DNA from: Rickettsia tamurae
GTDB lineage: Bacteria; Pseudomonadota; Alphaproteobacteria; Rickettsiales; Rickettsiaceae
DNA length: 64,000 bases
Reading direction: 5' to 3'
Assembly (NCBI RefSeq): GCF_000751075.1
Contig: NZ_CCMG01000008.1
Span: 186,001-250,000 of the forward strand
The notes below the pieces were generated by a model. The model was given only the letters and a program-made list of their open reading frames with translations. It was not told the DNA's origin and did no database searches. Of this stretch, positions 9,237 to 18,776 are shown in pieces. How positions within the stretch are numbered: the first letter of the stretch is position 1; each line of letters starts with the position of its first letter. A program made the position numbers and the translations under genes.

Positions 9237-12200
9237 TTAGAAGTTTACACGGACTTTTAGAGTACCTTGATGTGCAGTATATTTACTTGCAATCTGAGCA
9301 TCGTAACCGACTCCGTATTCCATCTTAGCATCAGGTCTTATGCTTGCACTTAAACCTAAATTATAAGATGTTTTAGCGGTTCTGTCAGGCTGGCTGATGA
9401 ACGGAGTAACTTGTCCGTCTAACACAGACCGAGTTTTAGATAATTTACCGTTTACTTTGTGAACCACAAAAGCGTGAGCTTCCGGATATACCGCAAGATC
9501 AGTTATGTTCATAGTACCGCCGGCTACTTTAGCACCTACTATTAAATCGGTTCTATCGCTAAACTTGCTGTTAACCTGCTTGTTTGCAACTGTTGTACCA
9601 GTTTCTTTGTAGTTTTCGTCAGAAGACTTTAAGTAGCTAAGCCCTGCCATTGGAGTTACTAACACACCTTGCATTGCATTGTAATCATAACCGACTGTTA
9701 AGTTACCGCCGAATGTCATGTTATCGTAATTACCAGCAGCAATTTGCTTGCTCATATTACCGTTAGCATCGAAGAAGTAACGCTGACTTTTGTTCTTCAC
9801 TTGGTTTAAGTTAAATATTGCACTACCTTGAGCAAAGAAATTCTCAACAAGCTGCTGGGCACCGTATAGAGAGAATGAGAAACCGTTAACGTTAGTTTTA
9901 TCACCTTTCTTATAATCTTGGTGTTTTATATCAGTTTTAGTGATACCGATAGCAGCACCGATCATTAAGTTATCGTTAGCTAGCGTATCTAAACCGATTA
10001 GGACAGCGGTGGTTTTAGCTTTATAACCAGCTAAACCGCCTTTCTTACTTTGATGTGCATCAGTATAGAAAGGTTTTGCCCATATACCGTAAGCTACATT
10101 ATCAACAGCCCCGTCACCTGCAGCAACCGCAGCCGGTACTGCTCCAGCTTCAGGTCCAGCCATTTCAGCAGTTTCAGGAGTACCTAAATATCTAAGAGCA
10201 CCTAATCTGTTACTAAGTTGAGCTTGGATATCTTTTACTACATTTAATTGTACATTAGTTACGGCCGCACTTGTATCGGTAACGATAGCTCCGACAAAGT
10301 TAGCAGAATCAGCACTATTTTTAGCTAAAAGAAGATTATTATATGCTGCAGTATTAGTTGCATTTACAAATGTTGTAATGTTCTGACCTATACCCGGTGC
10401 ACCTGCAAATTGGCTACCTGCAATATCATTAGTAACTACATTTGCTGCATTGTTAGTACGTGTTATTACATAATCTTGGTTAGCATCACGTATTAAACCG
10501 TATTTTATGAAACGATTATCTCCGGTTACAGCAAAGTTAGGACCTCCTAAAGTACCGCTAAACCTAGCACCACCTTGAATTAAAGTATAAGTTTGTGTAC
10601 CACTGAAATTTGTATTGGCATTATCTTGTACGTTAATGGTTGTTGTTCCTGTAGTTGTTGCATTAACTTGAGCACCTTCCGCGATAACGATGTGACCTAT
10701 ATTACCGTTTGCTACTGTTAAAGTAGTTTCAATAGAAGTATTGCTTCCCCATGTTGAAGTACCGCTTGCAAATGTTAAAATATTTGTATCAAGATCGATT
10801 TCACCGTTAATAGCAATAGTACCGCCGCCTAAAATTACATTAGAATTTAAAACATCTAAGCCATAAGTACCAAAGTCTGTGACTTGTGAATAAATATTTC
10901 CTTGTAATCCTGCACCATTATCATTACCTGTAAACTTAACAGAAGCTACAGGAGTACCTGAAGCACCTATATTACCAACATACGCATCACCTAAATAAGT
11001 TACGGTACCGTTATTAGCTTTAGTAGTAACAATCATACTTGTAGGATCAGAAAATGTACCGTCAGCAAATCTTACATTAGCGTTACCGTTAACACTTCCA
11101 AGAGTAATTTTACCGTCGAAATCTGTTCCGGCTATACCGCCTGTAGTAACAGTTACACCGTCATTAATTGTTGCGTTAGTTGCAATAATACTACCTAAGT
11201 TGTTATAGTCTGTAGTAAACGTTACTTGCTTTAACTTTGGAGTACCATTCTCTATACCTAAGCCATAAATCGTACCAGGGGTATTAGGAATACCGCCGCT
11301 AAGAATTACAGTACCTTGATTATTTTTTATAGTTCCTATACCTGCATATAATGTAGTAGTATTAACAGCAATACCATTATCGCTTCCAAGACTTAGACCT
11401 ACAATATTATTTTGATCACCGATTACTTGATCGTCAGCGATTACACTATCCACATCTGATACGACTACAACAGGAACATTAAAGTTACCTGCTGGACCAT
11501 TATTACCTACGGTACTTTTAATTGTTAAAGGAACTGCGTTGCCTGCATCGTTGAATGGGATGCCGCTAGGTAAGAATAAAGCTGCACCTAAACTTGCATT
11601 TTCAAAAGAAATTGTATCAGTCGCCATACCATGCTCATTACCTGCATTACCTATCTCATTAATCACTATGTTACCGGGGCCGGAAACTGTTATTTGTTCT
11701 ACAGCATTAACAGGTGCAGCTTGTTTGCTTAATGTTACGGTAATAGGACCGGTGTTAACGAATTCTACTATACCGGTACCATCGGCAGATGCGACAAAGT
11801 CCGCAGTATAGTTACCACCGATTTGTAAGGTAGAATCACCTTCAATTGTAGTTTCACCGTTAAATGTTGCGTTACCTAAGAACTTAGCAGTAGTACCGTT
11901 ATCTAATGTTACAGTATTAAGCTTATTACCTTGCTGTCCACCGACTGTACCGCTTACTATATTTGTTCCACCTGCCTTAAAGCTGAAAGAACCCATGTTA
12001 GCAGCAGCAGTAGTAATGTTAGTGGCGTATAAATTAACACCTTGACCTACATTTAATATAGTGTTTATAGCAGGTGCAAAATTAATCTCTGCAAGTGGCT
12101 TTGCAGCGCTACCTAAATTTGTACCGGCTGCAAGAATTGTATTATTAGCTCCAACAGGATTAAATATTATTTTACCTTGATTTGCAGCATTTGTAGTTTT

Positions 12201-14162
12201 TGTTATTAAGTAAGCATTATGAGCGAATTGTACTGAACCGTTATTTCCAATAACTAACTCGTTAATAGCAACATCACCGTCATTTAAAGCTGTTTTGCTT
12301 GAGCCGATATTAAATTGTCCAAGAGTTTTATTATTAGCTTTATTAGCTCCAATAATACCGATATCACCGCTAATAGTTAAAGTTTGAGCATTTGTTAGGC
12401 TACTCGCATCAACAACGCCTGTTTGATCAGTATTTATAGCTAAATCAAAATCAACTAAAATATTATTTTGAGTACTTGTTAATTTAATAGTACCACCATC
12501 TTGGAAATTAATCGCTCCACCGGCAGCGCCGATAATATTTGCTCCACCAAGTGTTAATGTTTTTGAAGCATCACCAGCTAAAATAATCCCTTGTAACGCA
12601 GCATTACCACCACCATTACCTATATCACCGGTAATTGTAGCACTTCCATCTAACTGAATAGCACCACCGGCAAGAGCACCGCCAATAAGAGCAGTTTGGT
12701 TAACATTACCGGTGATAACTGTATCGTCGGCAAGTTTAAAGATAGAACCGGCATTTCCTAAACGTAACTCGGCAGTATGTGTTCCTGATAAATTAACAAT
12801 CCCAGCAGCACTAGCTTCGATTGCCGTAATCTTATTTGTCACCGGAGTATTTGCATTCGCACTGTTTAAAGTACCGGCACCGAGGAAAGTTATTACACCT
12901 GCAGTGTTACCGGCATTGCTCGCATCACCTGTAAAATTACCTGTAAGAGTCGGAGCATTAGCAGCAGCAACTATAATTTGTGAGGCAGTATTACCAAAAT
13001 CAACAGCACCAAGTGTTGAAGAAATAGTCATTGTAGTTGTAGAAGCTGCTTTGAAAGTTGTACTACCACCGTTACCTACATCAACTTGTTGTTGGAAAGT
13101 ACTAGTACCACCGTTAACTGTTACATTTTTAGCAAAAATTTGGTTTGTAATTGTAGCATTATTTCCACCGACAGCAGTAACAATAAATTGCTGAGCACGA
13201 TTTGCATTATTTGTACCAACTACTGCAGTAAGACCTGGAGCAGTAGTACCAAATGTACCAGCTACAGCTGTAGTATCAAAATGTATTATACCATTATTAT
13301 CTCCACCGTCACCTGCACCACCACCAAGTGTAGTACCATTAAGGACAAGAAAATTGGCAGCATTACCGTTACCACCTGCTTTAGCAAGAAGATGCAATGT
13401 ACCGCTACCTTGAAGATTTATAACATTACCATCGTTTTGTAATGTTAAATTAACATTACCTGCTCCATCAGAATTTGAATTAAAACGTAAAAGGCTTTCA
13501 TCGTTAACATTAAGAGTTTTAACAGCAGCAAAACTATTATCCTGTACTTCTAAACCTTTAGCTTGGTTACCAATGCCGCTACCGGCATTAGTGACATTTA
13601 AAACAGCACCAGCCTTAGCTGCATTAGCAATCTTAGCATTAGCACCAAGTATAATACCGTTAGTAGTATCTGCAGGATTAAAGTTTAATGTGAAAGCAAG
13701 ATTAGCGAAATCGATTGCACCTAAACCATTATAAATATTGACTTGATTAGCCGCAGCACCTAGACCTTGTGTACCTGTCAAAGTTAAGAGTTGACCTGCT
13801 TGATTGACAGTAATATTAGCTAAATCAGCACCTCCTACTCCTACGATAGAACCAATGTTTAATGATTTACTTAATGTTACAGCTCCTGCATTACCACCTG
13901 TATCGATTATGAGAGCAGCTACGTTAAACCCTACAGAATCTAAGGTAACTTGATTACCATTATTAGCAATTCTAAGAGTATCACCAGCAACAGGAGCCTG
14001 TGCTGGATTCCAGTTAGCAGGAGCATTAAGAGTTGTATTACCATTAGTAGATAATAAAGCACCCATAGCTGAGCCTGCAGAACCGGCCACTATGGTAGCT
14101 GTAGAAGCAGTTACCAATCCTGCGGAAATTAATTTTTTTAGAAAATTTGGTTTTTGAGCCAT
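9237..14162 (-). CDS. ompB: Outer membrane protein B, autotransporter (Sca5)
   Basis: The major surface adhesin and S-layer-like autotransporter of rickettsiae, 1641 residues. The N-terminus is a signal-like segment (FLKKLISAGLVTASTATIVA). Residues about 35-1330 form the Gly, Asn, Thr and Ala-rich passenger, with repeated beta-helix-type strands and almost no Cys. The final roughly 300 residues, from about AVDNVAYGIWAKPFYTD, are the autotransporter beta-barrel, ending in the outer-membrane signature VRVNF with terminal Phe. Family knowledge: the precursor is cleaved between passenger and barrel, and the passenger binds host Ku70. The barrel and passenger are both uninterrupted, in sharp contrast to the surrounding broken accessory genes. 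A Shine-Dalgarno-like AGGAAA lies eight bases before the ATG. Confidence 0.97.
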   Translation of the reverse strand: MAQKPNFLKKLISAGLVTASTATIVAGSAGSAMGALLSTNGNTTLNAPANWNPAQAPVAGDTLRIANNGNQVTLDSVGFNVAALIIDTGGNAGAVTLSKSLNIGSIVGVGGADLANITVNQAGQLLTLTGTQGLGAAANQVNIYNGLGAIDFANLAFTLNFNPADTTNGIILGANAKIANAAKAGAVLNVTNAGSGIGNQAKGLEVQDNSFAAVKTLNVNDESLLRFNSNSDGAGNVNLTLQNDGNVINLQGSGTLHLLAKAGGNGNAANFLVLNGTTLGGGAGDGGDNNGIIHFDTTAVAGTFGTTAPGLTAVVGTNNANRAQQFIVTAVGGNNATITNQIFAKNVTVNGGTSTFQQQVDVGNGGSTTFKAASTTTMTISSTLGAVDFGNTASQIIVAAANAPTLTGNFTGDASNAGNTAGVITFLGAGTLNSANANTPVTNKITAIEASAAGIVNLSGTHTAELRLGNAGSIFKLADDTVITGNVNQTALIGGALAGGAIQLDGSATITGDIGNGGGNAALQGIILAGDASKTLTLGGANIIGAAGGAINFQDGGTIKLTSTQNNILVDFDLAINTDQTGVVDASSLTNAQTLTISGDIGIIGANKANNKTLGQFNIGSSKTALNDGDVAINELVIGNNGSVQFAHNAYLITKTTNAANQGKIIFNPVGANNTILAAGTNLGSAAKPLAEINFAPAINTILNVGQGVNLYATNITTAAANMGSFSFKAGGTNIVSGTVGGQQGNKLNTVTLDNGTTAKFLGNATFNGETTIEGDSTLQIGGNYTADFVASADGTGIVEFVNTGPITVTLSKQAAPVNAVEQITVSGPGNIVINEIGNAGNEHGMATDTISFENASLGAALFLPSGIPFNDAGNAVPLTIKSTVGNNGPAGNFNVPVVVVSDVDSVIADDQVIGDQNNIVGLSLGSDNGIAVNTTTLYAGIGTIKNNQGTVILSGGIPNTPGTIYGLGIENGTPKLKQVTFTTDYNNLGSIIATNATINDGVTVTTGGIAGTDFDGKITLGSVNGNANVRFADGTFSDPTSMIVTTKANNGTVTYLGDAYVGNIGASGTPVASVKFTGNDNGAGLQGNIYSQVTDFGTYGLDVLNSNVILGGGTIAINGEIDLDTNILTFASGTSTWGSNTSIETTLTVANGNIGHIVIAEGAQVNATTTGTTTINVQDNANTNFSGTQTYTLIQGGARFSGTLGGPNFAVTGDNRFIKYGLIRDANQDYVITRTNNAANVVTNDIAGSQFAGAPGIGQNITTFVNATNTAAYNNLLLAKNSADSANFVGAIVTDTSAAVTNVQLNVVKDIQAQLSNRLGALRYLGTPETAEMAGPEAGAVPAAVAAGDGAVDNVAYGIWAKPFYTDAHQSKKGGLAGYKAKTTAVLIGLDTLANDNLMIGAAIGITKTDIKHQDYKKGDKTNVNGFSFSLYGAQQLVENFFAQGSAIFNLNQVKNKSQRYFFDANGNMSKQIAAGNYDNMTFGGNLTVGYDYNAMQGVLVTPMAGLSYLKSSDENYKETGTTVANKQVNSKFSDRTDLIVGAKVAGGTMNITDLAVYPEAHAFVVHKVNGKLSKTRSVLDGQVTPFISQPDRTAKTSYNLGLSASIRPDAKMEYGVGYDAQIASKYTAHQGTLKVRVNF

Positions 14163-14213
14163 AATTTTTTTCCTATATTTAAGTTAAAATTTAGTATCTA
14201 GTATTAAAACAAA

Positions 14214-14252
14214 CTTATCAAACTTGAGTCAAGATACCCCACATTTGATAAG
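14214..14252 (-). promoter_or_regulatory. Inverted repeat in the ompB leader
   Basis: Perfect 9-bp arms CTTATCAAA (14214-14222) and TTTGATAAG (14244-14252). A smaller palindrome, CTTGAGTCAAG, sits inside the loop. It falls in the expected 5' leader of ompB, about 50-90 bases before the start codon. It could be an RNA hairpin or an operator; the sequence alone does not decide. Confidence 0.55.
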
Positions 14253-14298
14253 GAAATAACCTAATATTTTGTTTCAATAGTTTCTAAACTACGGGCTG

Positions 14299-14327
14299 AG
14301 TATAATATATATTGTATATAATTACAA
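14299..14327 (-). promoter_or_regulatory. Predicted sigma-70 promoter of ompB
   Basis: Minus-strand TTGTAA (14327-14322), a 17-base spacer and TATACT (14304-14299). Initiation near 14292 would give a leader of about 130 bases before the ompB ATG. Confidence 0.6.
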
Positions 14328-14411
14328 GCGTCGCCGTAGTTTTTTTATAAAGTTTTAATAACTGTTATATTTTTATCACAACTATATCATTCCTTCCGTG
14401 GTCTCGGGGTT

Positions 14412-14541
14412 GTCATTGCGAGGAAAAACTGCAAGTTTTGACGAAGCAATCTTAGGATATTTAACGAGATTGCCATGCTCCCTACGGTCGCTCGCAATGA
14501 CGAGGCGGTGTTACGCTGGCAATGCCTGCTCGCAATGACGA
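14412..14541. repeat. RPE, family C, with repeated right end
   Basis: Begins gtcattgcgaggaaaaactg and ends ctcgcaatgacgag. A second copy of the right end (cctgctcgcaatgacgag) follows at once. The family is close to the copies at 17097 and 33758. Confidence 0.75.
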
Positions 14542-14546
14542 GAAAA

Positions 14547-15152
14547 CTACTCTTCGTTAAATATTAGCACTTCAGCAGTATTTTCCCATTTTAGCATTTC
14601 GTCGTATTTAGTATGCCAAATACACATAATTTCTTTTTCATATTCTACAATTTGCTCTTCTAATCCTTCAAATTGTTTCACCATTTGACGTGCTTTAGAA
14701 AGTATCGTGTCATTAGTAACGTCAAAAACTTTTTTCAAATGAAGGTCTTGTTCTTCTTTGTAATTTAAATGAGCCGCTCTACCAAGTTCGGCATCTTTAT
14801 GCATATCTTCACTTCTTATCTGTATTTCAAAATTACGCTTAGAGTGTAAAAGCTGCATTATATTATGAAGAGACTGATAGCCGTTGCTTTTTGGTCTATT
14901 GATATAATCTTTGGTGTATAACCAATCTAAATGCGGAGAACTCTTAACTACGTCCAAAGCATTATAGCATAGAGCTTTAGATTTAACTATAATCCTACAT
15001 GCAATTAAGTCTTTCAATGCATCAATCGGCACTTCTTTCCTTTTCATCTTTTTTAAAACAGAATAAGGTTCTTTAAGACGCATATATATCTCATTTTCTA
15101 TATCCGCTTTATTTAAATCTTCTTTAAGCAGATTAATAATATCACAAATCAA
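14547..15152 (-). CDS. RelA/SpoT-type (p)ppGpp synthetase-domain protein
   Basis: A 201-residue protein holding only the synthetase fold of the RelA/SpoT family: KEPYSVLKKMKRK (nucleotide-binding basic helix), DLIACRIIV, PKSNGYQSLH, and the catalytic EIQIRSEDMHKDAELGRAAH. The HD hydrolase domain and the C-terminal TGS and ACT domains are missing, as is the start of the synthetase domain upstream of the basic helix. Rickettsiae carry several short spoT genes, and a hydrolase-domain remnant is present at 28141. Possible roles are (p)ppGpp synthesis or a non-catalytic remnant; no stop or frameshift interrupts it. A family C repeat follows its stop directly. Confidence 0.8.
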   Translation of the reverse strand: MICDIINLLKEDLNKADIENEIYMRLKEPYSVLKKMKRKEVPIDALKDLIACRIIVKSKALCYNALDVVKSSPHLDWLYTKDYINRPKSNGYQSLHNIMQLLHSKRNFEIQIRSEDMHKDAELGRAAHLNYKEEQDLHLKKVFDVTNDTILSKARQMVKQFEGLEEQIVEYEKEIMCIWHTKYDEMLKWENTAEVLIFNEE

Positions 15153-15418
15153 ATCCCCTCCTGCTACCTAAAATTCTATATATCTCTATTCTTAGTAAAT
15201 ATTACCTATAGCTTTTAGAACTTAAATCCACAAGACTGTTCATAATACTATTCAAGTAATTTATAAAATTAATTCTTTAACAAAAAATTAAAAAACAGAT
15301 TAATAGTAAAAATAAATTTTTTCAATATAATTGTTTAATTAATTTTAACTTAGATTAATTGAATAAGCTCCTTAATAGCCATTTTACGGCTAAATACCTG
15401 CCGTTGTGCAGTTCCGTT

Positions 15419-15500
15419 ATCATCCCGTGGCTCTAACGACCACGGGATCTTGCATCACAGACTGTGTCCTAAGATACCGCGGTCAAGCCGCGGTATGACA
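15419..15500. repeat. RPE, family A
   Basis: Arms catcccgtgg...gaccacggga and taccgcggtcaagccgcggt with the loop ttgcatcacagactgtgtcc, nearly that of the second ccmF copy. The remaining gap 15153-15418 is AT-rich with no gene visible. Confidence 0.75.
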
Positions 15501-15518
15501 TTAAATAAATAATAGCAT

Positions 15519-16463
15519 TCAGCAAATAAACAAGTCAGAAAATTTATCTATAGAACCTTCCGAAACACACCCTAAAACTTCAGACATTTTGTTAAATTCT
15601 CCGGTACATTCAAGCACTATATCTATGCCTGCATCTAAAACTCCTTTGGTAATATCTGCCATACTACCGCTTAAAGCTTTCATATCTATTGCATCGGAAA
15701 TAATAAGCCCTTTAAAACCAATATTATTTTTAATATAATCGATAACTATTCTGGATAGAGTTGCGGGGTTGTTTGGATCAAGAGCTTTGTAAATTATATG
15801 TGCCGTCATAGCAAGCTTAATATTATCGTGCTTCGCTAGCTCCTTAAATACTTTAAAATCTGTTTTTTCTAACTCTTCTATACCAGCATCAACAATCGGT
15901 AATTTTTTATGGCTATCCACCGTAGCTCTACCATGACCAGGAATATGCTTAATGCAAGCTGCGACTTTCTCTTCTTGTAATCCGTCTATAGCAGCTAAAC
16001 ATAAAGGTACGACTACTTCCGGCTCTGAGCCAAAACTTCTATCCCCGACTATCTTGTCTGCTCCTTCGTGGATCAAATCCGCTACCGGTGCAAAATCTAG
16101 ATTAATGCCTACTTCTCTTAGCTCTTTGCCTATATTGCTATAGTTTTGTTTGCACTCTTGCATATCAACGAAAGTTTGAGCAGCCGGAGCGTCATAAAAA
16201 GTCGGTGCTATGAGCCTTTTTACCCTACCACCCTCTTGATCTATAGAGATGATAGTATTTTCCCCTAATACTTCTTTTATATCTGCAATAAGCTTAATAA
16301 GGGCTTCTTTATCCTGCTCACCGTTATCATTCTTTCTAATATTACGACGGAATAAAATTACACCTAAAGGATTATGCTCTTCAAATAATTCTCTTTCGGC
16401 ATCGGTTAATTCAGGACCGGATATACCTATAATTACCGGCTTTACCATTTGTCTTATTGTCAT
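15519..16463 (-). CDS. nagZ: Beta-N-acetylhexosaminidase NagZ
   Basis: A glycoside hydrolase family 3 enzyme that removes N-acetylglucosamine from anhydro-muropeptides during cytoplasmic peptidoglycan recycling. The 314 residues include the start PVIIGISGPELTDAE, IISIDQEGGRVKRL, the flexible-loop motif KHIPGHGRATVDSHK carrying the catalytic His, and ISDAIDMKAL with the catalytic Asp near residue 250. No signal peptide, as expected. The length is slightly below the usual 330-340, with the end at SDLFIC, but all catalytic motifs are present. It stands alone on the minus strand with a family A repeat close after its stop. Confidence 0.92.
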   Translation of the reverse strand: MTIRQMVKPVIIGISGPELTDAERELFEEHNPLGVILFRRNIRKNDNGEQDKEALIKLIADIKEVLGENTIISIDQEGGRVKRLIAPTFYDAPAAQTFVDMQECKQNYSNIGKELREVGINLDFAPVADLIHEGADKIVGDRSFGSEPEVVVPLCLAAIDGLQEEKVAACIKHIPGHGRATVDSHKKLPIVDAGIEELEKTDFKVFKELAKHDNIKLAMTAHIIYKALDPNNPATLSRIVIDYIKNNIGFKGLIISDAIDMKALSGSMADITKGVLDAGIDIVLECTGEFNKMSEVLGCVSEGSIDKFSDLFIC

Positions 16464-16559
16464 AATATGCTCCTTTCTTTAAAACGTGATATGACAAGTA
16501 CTATACGCAAGTCATCGAGGAATCGGCAAGAATTTTTTTTATTTGAAGAGATAAATTAT

Positions 16560-16735
16560 GAAAATTGGTAAGTAATACATCGATTCTACTCGATGAACTT
16601 GAAAAATTGGCTGAGTCGTCTTTGTAAGCCCTCGGATGCTCACGTACTTCTGTATGCTCCGCTCCTCGTCTTACAGACTCCTCGCTCTTTTCCAAGTTAA
16701 TCTTCGTATAACTCGTTTTGCAGCAAGATTTTTGA
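16560..16735. repeat. RPE, family D
   Basis: Matches the copies at 21455 and 32325 (in reverse orientation to the latter) through gctcacgta...tatgctccg and ttcttcgtata-type ends. It overlaps the 3' end of the broken HU/IHF gene, whose tail it may have replaced. Confidence 0.65.
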
Positions 16736-17060
16736 AGTAAATCAATATCATTAGCAGTATAATATTTTTTGTTAGACTTTTTGCATAACTTGCTTCTAAA
16801 GGTAATTTGGAAGAAGGGACAAAACGTAAATTCTTTTTTGATTCTATAATTACCGATGATTTGGTATGAAAATTTATTCCGGGACGTAGATTTTTTTGTT
16901 TAACCTCAAAGCTACCGAAATTCTTTAAAGTTAATTTTTGTTTCTTTGCTATTTCTAAAATGTTAGAAAAAACCGTATTAACTATTTCTTCACATAAATT
17001 ATTTGAAAAACCCAATTTGGAGCTTAACCATAGCTGCAATTTTTTCTTTGGTAATAGTCA
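16671..17060 (-). pseudogene. HU/IHF-family DNA-binding protein, frameshifted
   Basis: From the ATG at 17060 the product starts [18 protein letters not shown], a typical HU/IHF N-terminus. The frame then breaks in a run of five T near 17010, where four T would give [15 protein letters not shown]. The rest reads [20 protein letters not shown] and [20 protein letters not shown], the DNA-binding arms. A family D repeat supplies the last residues ([11 protein letters not shown]), so the C-terminus runs past the usual 95-100 residues. Either a real pseudogene or one sequencing error; IHF-alpha is the nearest guess. Confidence 0.7.
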
Positions 17061-17096
17061 TAAATAATACCGATTTTTAAGGGTATATTGTCCGCA

Positions 17097-17199
17097 GTCA
17101 TTGCGAGGAGAAACTATAAGTTTCGACGAAGCAATCTCAGGAGTTTATCCTACTTTATGAGATTGCCGCGTCGATGCTACGCATCTCCTCGCAATGACG
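17097..17199. repeat. RPE, family C
   Basis: Ends gtcattgcgaggagaaacta and ctcctcgcaatgacg, with the internal pair caatctcaggag and tatgagattgcc. It lies between the HU/IHF gene and the next coding region. Confidence 0.75.
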
Positions 17200-17244
17200 T
17201 TAAAAAATTACGAATCTGCTTTTTCTTTATCATTATTATATTCA

Positions 17245-17682
17245 TTAATCATTAATATTTTTATTTAGCTCTTCTAATTTATCCACTAGGTACTGACGTA
17301 TTTTTTCTTGCTTCTTGCTTTCTGCTTTTTTATAATCTTCCATTTTTGCTTTTACATCATCTATAGATTTTTGCAGTTCTTCACCTTTTTTATCTTTCTG
17401 ATCTTTCACATTCTTTTTTATCTCTGCAACGCTTTGGGCTATCTGATCATAAGTATTGCTTAAGGTCTGATTAAATTTATCGGCTCCCGTTTGTGCTAGG
17501 TTTGTTAAATTGTCTTTTAATTCCTGTAAGTTTTCGGTAATTGTTTTTGTACTGCTTGTAGCTACTTCTTCAGTTTGCACTTCATTTGCTTTTGTTTCAT
17601 CCTTGGTAGGCGAATCTGCAAAAATGCTAGGTGTTAATAATAATGTAGCGGTAGCCCCTAGTGTTATTAAGATTTTTTTCAT
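17245..17682 (-). CDS. Secreted coiled-coil protein of unknown function
   Basis: About 145 residues. A signal peptide, MKKILITLGATATLLLTPSI followed by FADSP, points to the periplasm or surface. I prefer the ATG at 17682 because GGAT stands eight bases before it; an upstream ATG at 17694 would add MDNI. The mature protein is almost entirely charged helix with heptads (LQELKDNLTNLAQTGADKF, IDDVKAKMEDYKKAESKKQ), no Cys and no enzyme motif. The upstream neighbour is also a coiled-coil protein, ending 12 bases before this start, so the two probably form an operon. Phasin-like or apolipoprotein-like helices are possible. Confidence 0.75.
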   Translation of the reverse strand: MKKILITLGATATLLLTPSIFADSPTKDETKANEVQTEEVATSSTKTITENLQELKDNLTNLAQTGADKFNQTLSNTYDQIAQSVAEIKKNVKDQKDKKGEELQKSIDDVKAKMEDYKKAESKKQEKIRQYLVDKLEELNKNIND

Positions 17683-17694
17683 TATATTATCCAA

Positions 17695-18017
17695 TTACTT
17701 ATGTTTATTATTATATTGTTCAATTTTTTTACTTAAATCATCAAGTTTTTTTACAAGAGTTTGTCTATATTCTTCTACTTTATCATCTTTAATTTTCTGA
17801 TAATCCTGCAACTCTTTAGTTAAATTTTTATATTGCTCTTTTATAGTTTCTAAAGAATGATCTTTACTATCCTTAGCATATTTCTCTAAATCATTAATTT
17901 TAACGGATAATTTATCCGCCACTTCATGACATTTTTATTAAAATCGGCAGTAATAATTTTAACAGAACCTTTAAGATTATTATGTAATTCTTCAAGTGCT
18001 TCCCCTATAGTTCTCAT
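17695..18017 (-). pseudogene. Coiled-coil protein, single frameshift
   Basis: The ATG at 18017 has a good ribosome site (AGAGG four bases away) and gives MRTIGEALEELHNNLKGSVK IITADFNKN. Near 17928 the frame changes: one base lost turns HEVADKLSVKINDLEKYAKD out of frame. A GTG at 17922 could restart the second part, leaving 75 residues of charged helix ending EQYNNKHK. Intact, it would be about 107 residues without a signal peptide. I do not recognise a family. It sits just upstream of the secreted coiled-coil gene and was probably co-transcribed with it. Confidence 0.55.
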
Positions 18018-18158
18018 AAAACCTCTTTTTGAAAATAGTTAATAAAAATTAAACTTAGGTGTTATATCAGAATCATAAATAATATAACTTTAAAAAGCAA
18101 TTTTAAAAAATACATATTTAATATATAGTTATTTGTATCAAATAACTTTGAGGATTTT

Positions 18159-18629
18159 ATGACATTAGAACTAGGAAAAAAAGTTCCTGATTTATCTTTA
18201 CACATAGGTAAAGATAAAATAATTAAACTATCGGATTTAAAAGGAAAATTCATAGTATTATATTTTTATCCGAAAGACGATACACCTGGATGTACTATTG
18301 AAGCACAAGATTTTAACAAGCTAAAACCGGAATTTGATAAACTTAATACGGTAATTATCGGAGTATCCAAAGATAAGCTTGACTCTCATGATAAATTTAA
18401 AGAAAAATATAGTTTAGGATTTGATTTAGCCTCTGATGCAAATTCAAATTTATGTGAACAATTAGGGATATGGATAGAAAAATCAATGTTCGGTAAAAAA
18501 TATATGGGCATTGATAGAGCTACGTTTTTACTTGATAAGGAAGGCATAGTTAAGCATATTTGGCGGTCGGTAAATGCTAAAAATCACGCTCAAGAGGTAC
18601 TTGAAAAATTACGGACTATGCTTTCTTAA
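18159..18629 (+). CDS. bcp: Thioredoxin-dependent thiol peroxidase (peroxiredoxin Bcp)
   Basis: A cytoplasmic peroxiredoxin that reduces hydrogen peroxide and alkyl hydroperoxides using thioredoxin. The 156 residues fit the family. The peroxidatic Cys45 lies in YFYPKDDTPGCTIEAQDF. The usual resolving Cys five residues later is replaced by Ala, so resolution must use another residue, possibly the Cys in NLCEQLGIW, or go directly through the reductant. AHPDW-type active-site support is visible as KEKYSLGFDLASD. A GAGG ribosome site precedes the ATG. Divergent from the coiled-coil pair, with an A-type repeat after the stop. Confidence 0.92.
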   Translation: MTLELGKKVPDLSLHIGKDKIIKLSDLKGKFIVLYFYPKDDTPGCTIEAQDFNKLKPEFDKLNTVIIGVSKDKLDSHDKFKEKYSLGFDLASDANSNLCEQLGIWIEKSMFGKKYMGIDRATFLLDKEGIVKHIWRSVNAKNHAQEVLEKLRTMLS

Positions 18630-18631
18630 AT

Positions 18632-18765
18632 GTTGTTACATGGATCAATTCCACCGCTGTCATCCCGTGGCTTGACCACGGGGGATCCAAAAAAAATTAA
18701 AAAAGACTGGATACCGTGGTCAAGCCACGGTATGACACCGAGCGTATGAGACCGTTTAATCGCTC
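18632..18765. repeat. Shell-wrapped RPE, family A
   Basis: Contains gtcatcccgtggcttgacca and ataccgtggtcaagccacgg with an AT-rich loop, and a partial shell (gttacatggatcaattccac). It separates the convergent bcp and lpxL genes. Confidence 0.75.
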
Positions 18766-18776
18766 ACAATGACGTT

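Noticed and set aside
12712-13442. Open frames antisense to ompB
   Set aside because: They follow the codon pattern of the ompB passenger on the other strand (Thr/Ser or Val/Ala runs), have no start signals and no recognisable product.
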